DNA of 64,000 nucleotides from Nymphaea colorata (taxonomy: Eukaryota; Streptophyta; Magnoliopsida; Nymphaeales; Nymphaeaceae): positions 12,367,155 through 12,431,154 of the forward strand of contig NC_045144.1 in assembly GCF_008831285.2 (NCBI RefSeq), in the 5' to 3' direction. Shown here piece after piece: positions 10,901 through 22,676 of the stretch; the stretch's first letter is position 1, and every line of letters begins with the position of its first letter. The position numbers and the translations under genes were made by a program. A model generated the notes under the pieces. That model saw only the letters and a program-made list of their open reading frames with translations. It was not told the DNA's origin and made no database searches.

Positions 10901-12238
10901 AAGCCAAGGAAACATGGAGCAATCTCCATGATTTTGGCATAGGGAGGAAGCAAGGGGCACCTTCTCCCTTGCCAATCAGTTTTTCTATTTTGGATTTCTT
11001 GTCTACCTTGCCTACCTTGAAAATCAAGCAAGCATGGAGGGCTGTCTCTTCATGTCAGCCATAGAGATTTGGTGTTTGAGTAGCTGGTTATGATTCAGTG
11101 AGAAAGAAGAGGAAAGGGGAACATCTTTGTGAACTGCTTTTCTAAATTGTTTTTAAGAAAATTGAGGAAATCATTGCTCTCGGCGATTCAATCCTAGATT
11201 TTCTTAGAGAGAGAAACTCACAACGACTTATTTTTCTCTATTTGTGTTGGAATAAGATTTTAATTCTCCCTAATGAAAATTCCAATCTAGATTGAAAATT
11301 TGAGTCTTAGATCATGATTTTTATCGATCTCAAATGTAATCTTGCAATTTTTCCCAAATTTGACAAAAGTCCTAAATTTTGCAATTTATTGAATTTTTGC
11401 AAGTGGTTCCTAGACTTGGATCTGGAATTGGATTAGGTGGGCATTGACTCAATCCAAGATTTTTTCTTGAAAATTTTTAAAATTGCCATTAAAAAAAAGT
11501 TTAAGAAAATTTGGAGTGTAAACATCTTTTTCTTGATAAACTATATGACCCTCCTACTAGCCAATCCTATTGAGTGATTCATATCTTTCTTGAGTGACAC
11601 ATTATCAACGTGATTGAAGCATAAAAGAATTATGTTCAGAGAACCCATCATCAATCTCTAGCGTAAAACATGTTCTTGGTAGCCTATGCCATCCTTTATA
11701 CCCAATGGTTAGAGAAAGACATTCTTTTCTATTTTCTAAAGTTAAAATTCATTAGTTTTATTAAAATCAGTGTTTAAGAAACCTTGCATTTACATGTGAA
11801 AATCTTTATGCATATACATAGAACTTCAAACTCATTTTTGTCTATTTGAAAGTGCTTTCAAAACTAACCATCTAAAGGCTTTGGAAACTTAGCCTGGGCT
11901 CTATCTAATGAGTCCAAGTTCATTTCCAGGTTATATCAATGATGAAGTTGGTAGATTTTCAAATTTAATTTCTATATTTATGACCCTAGTCTCTATGAAG
12001 AAAACAATAGAAAAAAGAATTAAAACATCCCTTACTTTGTTATTGTCCTTGAAAATCAACATCTAAAGAGAGAAATTGAGAAAAGTAAACATGATTTTGA
12101 TGCTTATACCTGGCTCGTCCTTCTTTGACCATGTCCAGCAGTGGGTATGGCTTCGGTTCTCATTAGGTAAAGTTGAACATCAATTATTTGAAGCTTTAGC
12201 TGCTCATAGGTGAAAAATCAGAAAGGAAGCAACAGAAA
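7901..12238. other. Non-coding, T/G-rich then mixed sequence; possible LTR or leader of the Tat/Ogre-like element
   Basis: No coding signal is visible. The stretch 8480-9200 is strongly biased to T and G on the + strand (many ATTTTGGA-like words), as in long Ogre-type LTRs or leaders, but no terminal TG...CA pair or second LTR copy was found. A foldback lies at 9212-9284. From 9.3 to 12.2 kb I see nothing recognisable apart from a short (CT)n at about 10190-10205. Confidence 0.5.
9212..9284. repeat. Foldback (nested inverted repeat)
   Basis: Outer arms ATAAGTGAG (9212-9220) and CTCACTTAT (9276-9284) enclose TCAAG/CTTGA (9225-9229 and 9271-9275), GTTGCTA/TAGCAAC (9236-9242 and 9259-9265) and ATGAC/GTCAT. 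Together they could form one interrupted hairpin of about 73 nt. Confidence 0.6.
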
Positions 12239-12430
12239 ACCATTGGGAGTGGTGAGGGAAGGAGATCGGAGATGGAAGAAAATGCCTTAGAAGCAGAAAG
12301 AAGAGAAGAGAATGTCATTGAGGGAAGACAATACCATTGCTGGTGGTGAGGGAAGGAGATCAAAAGGGGAAGAAGATGCCCTATAAGCAAATAGAAGAGA
12401 AGATAATGTCACTGAAGGGAGAGAGCATTT
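12239..12430. repeat. Two tandem copies of a 96-bp repeat
   Basis: Units 12239-12334 and 12335-12430 both begin ACCATTG and share the GGTGAGGGAAGGAGATC core. The period is a multiple of three, so the - strand reads related 32-residue repeats (LLPSP...MV), but no start, domain or gene context supports translation. Confidence 0.65.
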
Positions 12431-12523
12431 TCGAGTATTAGGGGATGGAGATACCATGATGCACGATGTTGTTTGCAATATACCATGCAGGACAGGAAAA
12501 GCATCAGGGAGTGTGAACAGGGA

Positions 12524-12879
12524 TGTTAAAAAAACATGGATCCTAAACATCAAATGAGGCACAAATAAGGCACCAAAAAAGTTAATGTGGTTCGGCAGGT
12601 TGTCTACATCCACAAAGAGAAGGATAGCTTTTCATTCTTATTATTTTGTAGCATTAGAATAGAGCTATTAATAGCTCATTACATGGACTCAAGATGGTAA
12701 GTGGAAATAAGGCAAGAAATATGGTAAGATGCAATAAGGCAAAGGCAAGTGATTATCTAACAAGGTGTGTTAATCCCGTACAATGTGGTAGAGATACTGC
12801 TGATTTGATCTCCTACTAAGAATATCTTATCTCCTACCTTTTCGACTTTATCTTCCAAAAATATTGGATTTCTCTAACA
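12524..12879 (-). repeat. 3' LTR of the copia element
   Basis: The 356-bp LTR reads on the - strand from TGTTAGAGAAATCC to ACA (TGTT on the + strand at 12524). It shares GGCACCAAAAAAGTTA and GCTTTTCATTCTTATTATT with the copy at 17.1-17.4 kb, but has about 40 bp more near its 3' end. Confidence 0.85.
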
Positions 12880-12894
12880 GCTTCCTCCTCTCGA
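12880..12894 (-). other. Polypurine tract of the copia element
   Basis: On the - strand GAGAGGAGGAAGC lies directly upstream of the LTR start TGTTAGAG. Confidence 0.7.
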
Positions 12895-12959
12895 CATCAC
12901 GAACAATCTTCCCCTCAAGTTGACGAGTAGATGTCAATTTGCCCCAAGTTGCTAATGAA

Positions 12960-14460
12960 TGATGATGTACCTAGGGCAATCTTCTCTTCGCAAAAACATC
13001 TACCCATTGAAATTCAGTTTTCACAAGTGGTGTCTGAATAATACCATCTTGAATCTTTTCTTTGATAAAATGACAATCAAATTTGATGTGTTTGGTATGT
13101 TCATGAAAAACTGGATTTGCACCAATGTATATGGCCGCCATATTATCCCACATGTGTTTCATGGGTTCTTCCACTTCAATGTTAAAATTTTTTCACGGCA
13201 CCTTACACAACGGAGAGTGATGTCTCAAAGACCATGGTGGATTCATAAAACTTGTAACCGATATTAATTCACATGTACATGAGGCCATGGCCCTATATTT
13301 GGCTTTTGCACTTGATTGAGCCACAACCAACTTTTTTTGTTTTTCCAAGTTACTAGATTTCTCCCAACAAAAATGTAGTACCCTAATGTAGATCTTCTAT
13401 TATTTGGGTCTCCAGCCCAATCATCTTAACAATACCCAATTACTTTCATTGGTTGGTCATGTTTCATAAGAAGTCCTTTTCATGTAGTTCCTTTTAGTTA
13501 TCTTAGGATCTTGTGGGCAGCCTGTACATGACTCAACCTTGGCTTGTGCATGAATTGACTGATAAGGCTCACTACATAAGTAATATTAAGCTGAGTAACT
13601 GTTAAATAAAGAAGCTTTCCAAATAATTTCTGAAATCTTTGAATTCTCTCAAATTCATCTTTTCATCATTTTTTAGCTTGCAATTTATTTCAAGAGGAGT
13701 ATCAAGAACATGTACTTTCTTTGGCATATAAACACCCCATGGTTAGAATGAGCTACTTCTCTGCCTAGAAAGTACCTCAGAATTCCCAGATCCTTGATTT
13801 CAAATTGCTTGTTGAGATAAGCCTTCACTAGTGCCATGAACTCTTCATCTTCACCTGTCAAATATAATGTCATTTACACAAACAAGTAAAATAGTTAGCT
13901 TAGATGAATGATTTGAAATAAACATTGTATAATTTGCATTATTTCATTTAAAACTGATGCCAATACGTACCTCATTAAGCGAGAGAACCATGCTCTGGGT
14001 GACTGATTCATCCCATATAGTGCCTTCTTAAGCCTACACACATACACTTATCCGTTCTTCACAGCTTGGGGTACTTCTATGTACACTTCTTTATTTGGAT
14101 CTCCATGTAGGAAAGTGTTCCTAACATCTATCTTAACCAATTTCCACCTTTTATGTGACAATATTGACTAAAGAATTTTGGCAGTATTCATTTTCACCAC
14201 ATAGGCGAAGGTCTCATTGTAGTTGACCCCTTTTGTCTTTGTGAACCCTTTTGCAACCAAATATGCTTTCTGCTTCTCAATAATACCATCACTATGATAT
14301 TTAATCATGTACACCCACTTACATCCAACCACTTTCTTCTCCTTCGGAAGTGGAACCAAGTCCCATGTTTGATTCTTTTTGCTATAGCAAGTATCTCTTA
14401 CTTCATAGTCTTTTAAAATGTACACTTCTATAGGGTCCTTCATAGGATCTTGGCTCAAGG
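12960..14460 (-). pseudogene. Copia reverse transcriptase and RNase H remnants
   Basis: The RT N-terminal part at 14458-14168 reads NQTWDLVPLP, VGCKWVYMIKY and AYLVAKGFTKTKGVNYNETF, the conserved entry to copia RT. The C-terminal part at 13873-13685 reads FEIKDLGILRYFLGREV. The RNase H end at 13174-12971 reads [20 protein letters not shown] then [12 protein letters not shown], the classic 'D-N-x-A-A-I-x-I...NPVFHERTKHIE-D-CHF' pattern. Stops and frameshifts separate the blocks. The copia YVDD core region (about 13.87-13.95 kb) falls in broken frame. Confidence 0.85.
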
Positions 14461-14899
14461 TTGGAGTAGGTAATAAGTATATAGGCTTTGTAATGTTTGG
14501 TCAAGGTTTCAAAATTATGGTACTTGTCCATGGAGTAGTTATGATTAGTTGATAAATAGGTGTAAAAGTCACATAATCTAGATGGTGGTTTAGAAGGATG
14601 GGTTGATCTTCTAAGAGAAAGTACAATTAGTTGATTTGGTTCAAGGCTTTGATTTTCAGAGTAGGGTTGGAAATTTGAGGTGGTTCCAAGTCATTGTTTT
14701 GGTTATTGGTTCTCAAAGTAGTAGGGTCACTAGAAAGTTTTCCAAATACATCTAAGATTTGAAGAGCAGGACCAAAAGTAGCATCAGGAGAGTTGAAGAT
14801 AGGGCTTTGAGTCTCCTCCTGACTTGGTGTGCCATGGAAGGGTTCTTTCTCAAAAAACTTTACATCCCAAGTTATAAACAGTCTTTTAAATGAGGATCG

Positions 14900-15955
14900 A
14901 AGCATTTGTATTTTTTTCTTCAATTGGAATATCCAAGAAATATGAATTTCAAGGCATGTTTTTCAAGCGTATTTCAAAGTTTCTCTTGTATGTGAACAAA
15001 ACATTTGCACCTAAACACCTTTACATGGCAAATGGAGATTTTTTTTTTCAAGAAGAAGCTCCAATGGAATACGATTTTCAATGTTGGAATTAAGTACTCT
15101 ATTTGAAAGGTAGCAAGTGGTACCTATGACGTCATCCCAGAAATGTTGTGGGACATTTATATGGATCATGAGAGATCGAGCAATAGTAAGAAGTTGCCTT
15201 TTTTTCGGCAAATCCATTTTGTTGTGGGTTGCCGGCACAAGTTAATTGGGATTGTATTCCTTTTCTTCTCAAGAACTCCTCAAAATTCTCATTAACATAT
15301 TCCCCCCTGCCCCTCAATTGTCTGACTTTAGTTTTTATTTTGGCTCCGTATTAAGTATGCACCATGTTATAGAACTCTTGAAAAATCTTGAAAACTTCAC
15401 TTTTATTTCTAAGAAAGAATATCCATGACATATGAGTTTTGTCTTCAAAAAAAATAGACATAGTACCTATATCTCATATATGATTCCACTAGAGGTGGTC
15501 CCTAGATGTCTCAGTGTATTGTTCATTGGATGGTTGGAATGGTTGCCTTGTTGATTTTGAGAACTCACGAGCATCACAAGAATGTCCATCTATAGTGAGA
15601 TTCAGAACAAGCACATTTAAGCTTCTATTGGAGACATGCCCAAGTCTCACATGCCAATGTTTGATATTCAGATCTCTTATTCTTTTCACTGGTGTGTGCC
15701 AAAAAACTTACTCCACAAGACTCCATCACAGATAGGACATTGTGTTCCCGTCCTCTACCAATCTCCTTCTTCATTTCCAGATCCTGAAAAAACACACTCT
15801 TGGCGTAGAAAACTATAAGTTTGGGTATCTTACTTATTGATATCAAACTGGTAGAAAGTTTTGGAACATATAAAACACTAGATGAATAGTTACTTTCAAA
15901 GAAAGAAATTTTCTCCAATCCCTTTTATAGCAATACATGACCTATCAGCAGAAAT
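14900..15955 (-). pseudogene. Copia protease tail, GAG-pre-integrase and integrase remnants
   Basis: 15918-15625 resembles the segment after the protease (VLYVPKLSTSLISISKI). 15689-15489 carries WHVRLGHVSNRSLNVL, the GAG-pre-integrase motif. 15317-15132 reads QLTCAGNPQQNGFAEKK, matching the integrase 'TPQQNGVAERK' core with a deletion. 15238-15011 continues with LTIARSLMIHINVPQHFWDD then CYLSNRV. The segments lie in different frames. Confidence 0.85.
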
Positions 15956-15999
15956 AAGTTTTTGGTTATCTCTATCAATAGCAATCAATCTTGACAGGT

Positions 16000-17040
16000 C
16001 ATTTGATAGATCACCTAGCACAAATAGCAATCAACCTTCTGCAGCTTTACCAACTGGATGAGATGAGATTACATTTGCCTTGAAAAAAATTTCAAAAAAA
16101 TTCTCTAGGTTATCTTTTGGTGATGAAGTTAGCAAGGTCTGGTTGAGAGGTCAATTTCTTTTACTGGTTTGCCAACAATCTCCCAACACTTTTCCAGAAC
16201 ATGACCAATTTTCTTGCAATGTGAGCACCTTAGCCTACTTCAGTTCCTTTGAAATATGTTTCCACTATTTTGATAGTTTGAATCAACCGCTTGGAATTGT
16301 AATCAAAATGGGTCAAGTATGCCATTTTCTCATGAGCTTCTTAGCTACACTTAGTTTTGGAGGATGGGTTCATAACTTTCCTCAAAGCATGTGCTCTTTG
16401 GATGGCTTGACATATCTGATTGAAATTGAGCAGTGGAAAGGTCATAAGGATCTGGCTTCTAAGACATTGATACTTGGGTCCATGCCCACCAAGAGCCTGA
16501 AAGACTTTGTCTTCTTCAAATCCCTATCATAGACCCTTGTGTCCAAGGTTGCTAGTCGGTACTGAGCAAGTTTTGCCATTTGGACTGCACAATTTATTCA
16601 AATAAAGTTTCATTTGCTTGTTTTTTGTGAGATTTGCTTTGTTGAGCTGTAGTTGATTTACATGGGCAAGATTATTTTGCTTGTTGTACTTATCTTTTAG
16701 TGTATCTCATATTTCTTTCATTGTCTCCTTATACAAAAATAGTCTTGAGATAGAGGGCTCCATAGAGTTGAGCAGCCACAACATAACCATGTCATTTTCA
16801 TATTGCCATTCTTCAAATGTGAGATCATTCTTCGTAAGGGGAGTAATCTTCCTATTGATGTAAACCACTATAGATCACCCACTTTAAAAAAGACGGGCAG
16901 CCTTGGCCAACTCAAGTAATTGATGTCGTTAAGGAGGGTAATGTAATCTTGAGTGTACCTTGATTTTCAGTGCTTCCTCCCTTCAACTTGCTTTGTTGAT
17001 TGTCAGACATCCCAATCATGGTAAAAAAAACAAACGTAGG
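16000..17040 (-). pseudogene. Copia Gag remnant with an intact CCHC zinc knuckle
   Basis: On the - strand, blocks near 16.75-16.83 kb resemble the copia Gag segment 'W..EN.MVM.WLLNSM...IS'. At 16227-16186 the reading is CSHCKKIGHVLEKC, a perfect C-X2-C-X4-H-X4-C nucleic-acid-binding knuckle. The Gag start lies near 17.02 kb (MIGMSDNQ). Several frameshifts are present. Confidence 0.75.
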
Positions 17041-17059
17041 AAACCCTGGTCACTTGCCT

Positions 17060-17072
17060 GGCTCTAATACCA
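17060..17072 (-). other. Primer binding site of the copia element
   Basis: The - strand reads TGGTATTAGAGCC immediately after the LTR terminus CTACA, a one-base variant of the initiator tRNA-Met site. Confidence 0.85.
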
Positions 17073-17388
17073 TGTAGAAAACCGTGGGTCATAAGCATCT
17101 AATAAGGCACCAAAAAAGTTATCCAAGGAGAGAATGAGAGCTTTTCATTCTTATTATTTGCAGCATTATAGTGGGGCTATTAATAACTTGTTACATGGAT
17201 TTAAGATGGTAAGCGGTGATAAGGCAAGAAATATGGTGAGATGCAATAAGGCAAATGCAAGTGGTTGTCTAACAAAATTCGTTAATCTCATGGAAAGTGG
17301 TGGAGATATTGCCAATTTTTATCTCTTGCCAAGAATATGTTACTCCTGCCTTCTCAACTTTTTCCAAAAATATTGGATTTCTCTAACG
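17073..17388 (-). repeat. 5' LTR of the copia element
   Basis: The 316-bp copy is direct relative to 12524-12879, with many substitutions, so the insertion is old. Its outer end has CG where CA is expected on the + strand. Confidence 0.85.
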
Positions 17389-17415
17389 GCTTCCTCCTCT
17401 TGACATCACTAACAA
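17389..17415 (-). other. Second polypurine tract, outside the 5' LTR
   Basis: GCTTCCTCCTCT then GACATCAC on the + strand matches the sequence next to the other LTR (12880-12905), i.e. internal element sequence beyond the presumed 5' LTR. Homology stops at about 17415. Confidence 0.7.
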
Positions 17416-17887
17416 TGTATCCTGGCAACATTATGTGAATCTAAATTATTAGCATAAGAATTGTAGTCGGTTAGGGGGTCTGTCCTAACACATGGTCTCT
17501 CACCATGCCGGGAACAATGTTTCTTGAAAGGGCATTTCTTGATGGAAGGAATGGTCAATCCATTTATTTTTGGACTGATAACTGGGGTTGAAGCATCCTT
17601 CAATCTCTTCTTCATGGGCAAGACTTTAAAGCACAAACATGTAAAAATGATTTGAACCAGTCCCTTTTGTGTATGAGGGCCAACAGGAAAGCGGTTATGC
17701 ACTCTTTGAATAGGAATCAATTTTCTGAAAGATCATGTTAATCTTATTCCTATCATGTTTTCAGCTCAATCCTTCTTAGCCATAAAGATGGCAGATTACT
17801 TTTAGAATTGGACTCTTCCAAATTTGTCCCACTCTGATATTTATAACAAACTTATTACAATCATTTGGAACCAACATGGCTTATATA
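17416..17887. other. No recognised feature
   Basis: A 103-codon open frame on the - strand (17720-17409) partly overlaps the copia flank. It shows no domain and I do not consider it a gene. Nothing else is visible. Confidence 0.5.
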
Positions 17888-17970
17888 TGTGTTATGTGTA
17901 AAAGGAACTCAAAATCTGCTACTCACATCTTCTTGCAAAGTCAAGTAGTTAACAAGTTTGGAAGTTCATG
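17888..17970 (+). pseudogene. Possible LINE relic: zinc-binding end of a reverse transcriptase (zf-RVT)
   Basis: The + strand reads CVMCKRNSKSATHIFL then W after about 15 residues. This resembles the plant zf-RVT pattern 'C..C....E...HLF..C....W' found after LINE reverse transcriptases, with the third Cys replaced by Ser. Downstream to 18.5 kb there are short open stretches but no further motif and no poly(A) tail, so the call is tentative. Confidence 0.35.
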
Positions 17971-18529
17971 GATGAAAGAATTTCTATTTAAGTTCAGCTG
18001 TATAGTTCTATATTAGAAACATGGTATTGTGGGGTGGAGCTGGAAATTTAGAGCTAGATGTCTGGCCAGTTGCCCAGATCATGTTGCCCCTGTGGGAAGA
18101 TGTTAAACATATGGTTCTTAATGCTAAAATGGTCAGCTAGGTATAAAATAAAGCTGATGTCTTCTTATGGTTCTAGGGGAACATTAGTCCAGGTCTCTGG
18201 CCTATTTTTGCTAATGCAGAAGTCATCCTTCAAGCTGCTTGTTTGGAGATTGTAAGATGCGTACAATTTCCTACATTATTAGAAGCAGAGAAGGAAAATA
18301 TTTGAAATTAGTCATTCTTTTTTCATGTATGGGAGTTCTTGAATATGACCAGGCACTACCATGGTGAAGTCAGATTTATACTAGTCTCCAAGAACCGATG
18401 TGAAAAAGCTATTTGTCATCTTATTTTTTATGGTTTGGGTGTTCAGTTTTGTACAGATGAGGAATGGAAAATTACTGCCCTCAAATGTAATCCGGCTAAG
18501 CAAACCTTAGGCCTCAGCAGTTGAATGGG

Positions 18530-21500
18530 ACGACCTTCCCCCACTTGGGATCAATTGTATCATCCTCAATGTGTTCATTACTGAGATATTTTTTTTTGTT
18601 TCTCCTTTTTGTATATCATTGTATATTCTCATTTCATAAATTTTTGTATATCATCTCTCCCAATAGATCGCATCTCGGGTGTATTAATTGGCCAACAAAA
18701 TTTAAGTTTTTGTGACCTTTAATAAAAGATAATATTGTTACTCATTCTTGTTTATGTTTTCTTTCAACTACCTATCACAGTAGCTCATGACTGAATTGGT
18801 TGTCCTATATAAATTGAGAGATAGATAAACATAGAAATAGACTGAATCCCCATAATAGATGATGATGAAAAAGTCTATCACCATTTTTTCCTTGTTTTTC
18901 CTTTAAGAGAGAGAGAGAGAGTGAGAGAGAGAGAAAATTAAAAGGAGTCCCACTTCTGTCACCCAAGTTTTTTTAATTTATTTAAATGGAGAAAGGAAGG
19001 GTCTTATTCATGGGAGTATAGATGATCTAGTCCTCGGCCCGCCAAACTTCACCACCTCCTTTTGTCCATCCAATCCAATCCTCCACACGTCATCCCAACC
19101 ATATTAATTAAACATAGCCTTGTTACCAAACTGTTTGCCATTCAATCACCAAAAAAAATGCTGCAATCAATGGTCGGATCAACTTCAAAGCACCCTCCTC
19201 TTGATTGGTACAGAAGCAAGTCATCATACTATTTAAATGGTGACTAGTTGCCTAGATTTACCGAACCATCTAACGAGGGCCGTCTATCTGATGCAAATGG
19301 ATGGTTGAGAGAAACACATGAAGAAAAATGTGAGAATAAACAAGAAGACAAAAATACCCATCACATTTTTCTCCTTGTTTTTCTCTTACCCATCCATTAT
19401 GATAGATCGGATGGTCCTGAATAAATGGTGGGATGACTTAAAAAAGTAGAGTCACCCAACATATGTACATATATATATATGGAGAGAGAGAGAGAGAAAG
19501 TAATCTTGAGAACAACATGATCCTTAAAAGCAAAGGAATAATAAAGTTGTACAACTATGAGACTGAGCCCTTTGGACCCATGACCCCTCAAAAAAGGTTC
19601 CATCAATTTTACCTAACCCATATTCTCTTAGAGGCCGTTTCCCCTTTTTTTAAGCCGTTCAAAATTATGAGTCAAGGCAAATTAAGTACCACCTTCATGC
19701 TTTGAGCGAAATCGTCCGCATTGATAAAAGAAAGTCATGGACGTCAAAGTTCAGTTGACCCAGCCCAGAATATGAGATCATGTGTGGATTTTGCACATTG
19801 TTTTTACTCACTAAAATTGGAAAAGAAACAGTAAGTTTGGCCCCTAAAAAAGAAGTATTTCTCTCATGCAGGCCATACCCTTGAATCTTTTATCAAATAA
19901 GTATCCGAATTTGTATAAGTTTGAATCCAAAAGATCGAAGGTAGGCACATCCACGCAAATCACATTCTGATATATTCAGAACCCTTTATGTGACATTTCA
20001 GGTTATGAGTCAAATTTTGCATTTGTTCCAACATATTCCATAGTTAAGGGAAATGACATTTGAAAACTAGTTTTCCAAGCTAAAATAAAGAAACGATAGA
20101 CTCAGATAAAGGCAGAGATTATGTGGTTAGATCACTGAACAAAAGTCATAAATTACTCAGTGAATTCAAAATACAAGAGAAGATTTTCTTTTTCTTGATG
20201 TATATGTGTGTGCGTGTGTATGCCCATTTTTGCCAACCTTTTCGTCCAAAATTTGAAAAATCTATCATTTTAAACAAGTACAGAAAAAATAGTTGCATGT
20301 TATTCAATATTTTTTTTTAACCAATGTTTTAAAACCTGCTAACTCGGGGCTTGACTCATTTATTATTGACTCATAACTCAGCAAGTCAACTTGGTGACTG
20401 GGCCTGGTTTTGTTAACTAGTGCTTTTAAAAGAATATATATATATATATATATATAACTTGTATACATTAAAAAGTTGTAAAAATTACTTGAATCCATGT
20501 ACAATACATATCATCATGTAATAACTAATATTTTTTCTTTTGATAACAAGAAATTGGAAAATTAAGCTACTGCCCTACTCCACCATTGCATATTTTCAAA
20601 AAAACTATGTGGCAAGAATTAATATATCAATGAAAAACAAGTCAATACAAATCAAACACTAAGATTAATATATTCAAAATTTACAAATATCTAATGGTTA
20701 ACAAATTTGACATACATGTTAATATTATGTAAAACTAAACATCCGAAAGTAAAGAGTCCAATGTCCTAAAAATTGAAATAAGTACATTGTAGAAGAAGTT
20801 AAGCCTAATTAGCTTTAACTTTTCATTTGTACTATGCAAATTTAATAAATGAACAATTCTAAGTTCTTATATGTCAATAATTTAGAATGTTCATGTAAAA
20901 AAAAGTATTAAGTAATTAATAAACAAACCACCTTGTTAATTACAAAAAACAAAAGTTGCTGCTGCCCTACACTGAGTTAAATGAGTTTTGGTCTAGTCAA
21001 ACCAAGTTTCGGCCAAGTCATGTCGAGTTTCAACAAAAAATGAGTCCTCTTACCATCAAAAGGCTGTGTTAAACAAAGTCATGGAGACTCCATGCGTTTC
21101 TAAACAATGCTTAGAACTAAAAATTGAAAATCAGATTATTTCATGCTAACAAAAGAAAAAAAATAAAGTTGATCTGATTGGGAGTATTCGGCCACTAGAC
21201 TGTGAATTTCCTTCAAGTGGTTATTTCAAATCAAGTGAACATATATTGAATAAAAAGTAAATATAAAATTTTGATATCGAAAGTTAAGTGAACTTTAGTA
21301 TCAATAACCATTCAAGAAAATTTTCAATTACCATCATATAAAAAATCATAAAGTCAAAACACTAAGCACAGAAGATCGCATTGTATATGTTATCTGTCTA
21401 CCATTGAAGTGTTGTATTCAAGAAAACCCATCTGCTGGAGGTTGGGCCTCCTACCCTTTTATTAAGAATAGACAAAAGCTTACACAACCAAAAATACAGT

Positions 21501-21748
21501 CAAGGAAAGGTGTTAGAGCCTCTATGCATTGGAGTTGTATAGAAGCAGGAAGGTCGGAAGGGACCCTTAGTTGAGCAGCACATCTTTTGTTCCATACACA
21601 GTCACTGTGCCACATACTTCTGCCTTCCAAAATGGAGGTAACAATTCTCTTCCACCTAAACTCATTAGAAATTATTATAACTGTTTTAGTTAGATCGATT
21701 TTACAAAATTCCAGCACTTGATCTAAGACTTCTTCCATTGACGTGTCC
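18530..21748. other. Intergenic, AT-rich, microsatellites only
   Basis: Simple repeats are (GA)n at about 18908-18934, (TA)n(GA)n at about 19469-19498, and (TA)n at about 20435-20455. No coding region or recognised element is visible. A 141-codon - strand frame (21876-21451) crosses the boundary of the transposon at 21757 and is not a gene. Confidence 0.6.
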
Positions 21749-21756
21749 CTTGTAAC

Positions 21757-22313
21757 CAATGTCACCTGGGTGCGTTTTTTTTTTAACCCGCACCCGTACC
21801 TACATCGAGGATTGACGGCGTCTTTCGATTTCGGCCGACACATTCTCCCTGAAAACTCTACCCGCCTAGTGAGCAATGCTGAGATTGAAAACTCTAAACC
21901 GCTCTTTGAGCGTTGCTCTTGCTGAAGAGCCGACTGTCCTTGGAGGAGATCTCCCGGTGCTGCAGCTTCTTGACACTGTTGACAATGCCGTCAGAATGGG
22001 GCCTCCTCTGGGCGAGGATCCGACGGCCGCTACAAGGGCTTGGGCGGACGGACACTTTTTTGCCGCCCATCACCACCTCGAAACCACTACTCGTTCTAAC
22101 ACCAAAGCTCAAGCACAAGCAGAAGGCTACCCTCCCCCTCCAGTGGTCCTCCTCCTTCTACCCCTCTAGCCCGCAGATCGATCGGAGTCGCTGGCCTTGG
22201 CGGCATCTCAGGTTCAATTGGGCGATAAAACCGTCAATATCGCTGCTGTTCCACATGAAACCCCACCTCCCTTTCTTCCTCCCTCAAAACCCGCACAAGT
22301 ACCCTACCTCGCT

Positions 22314-22350
<37 letters not shown>

Positions 22351-22676
22351 ATAGGGATTCGGTGTTCGCCCGAGCCGAATAGGAAGAATTGGGGAAGACA
22401 GAAGATGGTCGGCGGGGGAAGGTGGAGCGGGTAGAAGGAGGCGTCGGGGTTAACGGTGGGGTCAAGTTGTCAATGGTGATACTTAAGTGAATTTAAATGT
22501 TATTAGAATGTTGTATTAGATTTTTTATATTTTTATGGTAAATATTTTTTATAAGTTTTTAATATTTTTTATTGCTTATAATAAATTAATAATAATAATA
22601 AATAATCTCACCGCACTGCAATTTTTTGAAATGTGTCGCACCGAGCACCCCCGCACCTCACACATTGGTGACATAG
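21757..22676. mobile_element. Small DNA transposon, GTGCGG family, copy 1 (8-bp TSD CTTGTAAC)
   Basis: The 920-bp element is flanked by perfect 8-bp direct repeats CTTGTAAC (21749-21756 and 22677-22684). The left end is CAATGTCACCTGGGTGCG; the right end read inward on the - strand is CTATGTCACCAATGTGTG. Near the right end lie a GCCGCACC/GTGCGG-type array, an ATTTTTTGAAATGTGTCGCACC block and an (AAT)n stretch, all shared with the copies at 22.73 and 36.06 kb. The interior (about 21.83-22.45 kb) is GC-rich and gene-like. No transposase is present. The 8-bp duplication fits the hAT superfamily, and some Mutator elements make 8-bp duplications, but the end sequence is typical of neither. Confidence 0.82.
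21830..22460. pseudogene. Probable captured host-gene sequence inside copy 1 (source unknown)
   Basis: Base composition shifts abruptly from AT-rich flanks to GC-rich, codon-like sequence. Open stretches exist on both strands: + 21876-22169, + 22197-22382, and - 22118-21894, the last with GIVNSVKKLQHREISSKDSR then LFSKSNAQ. The - strand stretch looks like part of a real protein, but I cannot name the gene. A (TC)n tract at about 22316-22347 ends the region, as in many 5' leaders. It may hold pieces of more than one gene. No complete gene is present. Confidence 0.45.

Larger units (their letters stand above)
12524..17415 (-). mobile_element. Degenerate Ty1/copia LTR retrotransposon (remnant of a tandem)
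   Basis: Direct LTR copies at 12524-12879 and 17073-17388 enclose, in - strand order, a primer binding site, Gag with a zinc knuckle, protease/GAG-pre-integrase, integrase, reverse transcriptase and RNase H. Integrase before RT is diagnostic of copia. Coding parts are broken by many stops and shifts. The 5' LTR (right end) is itself preceded by polypurine-tract-like internal sequence (17389-17415), which a single insertion would not have, so this looks like one unit of a tandem array. No target duplication was found. Confidence 0.85.

Noticed and set aside
21451-21876. 141-codon open frame on the - strand
   Set aside because: It crosses the exact transposon boundary at 21757 and the 8-bp duplication, so it combines host and transposon DNA. 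No domain is visible.
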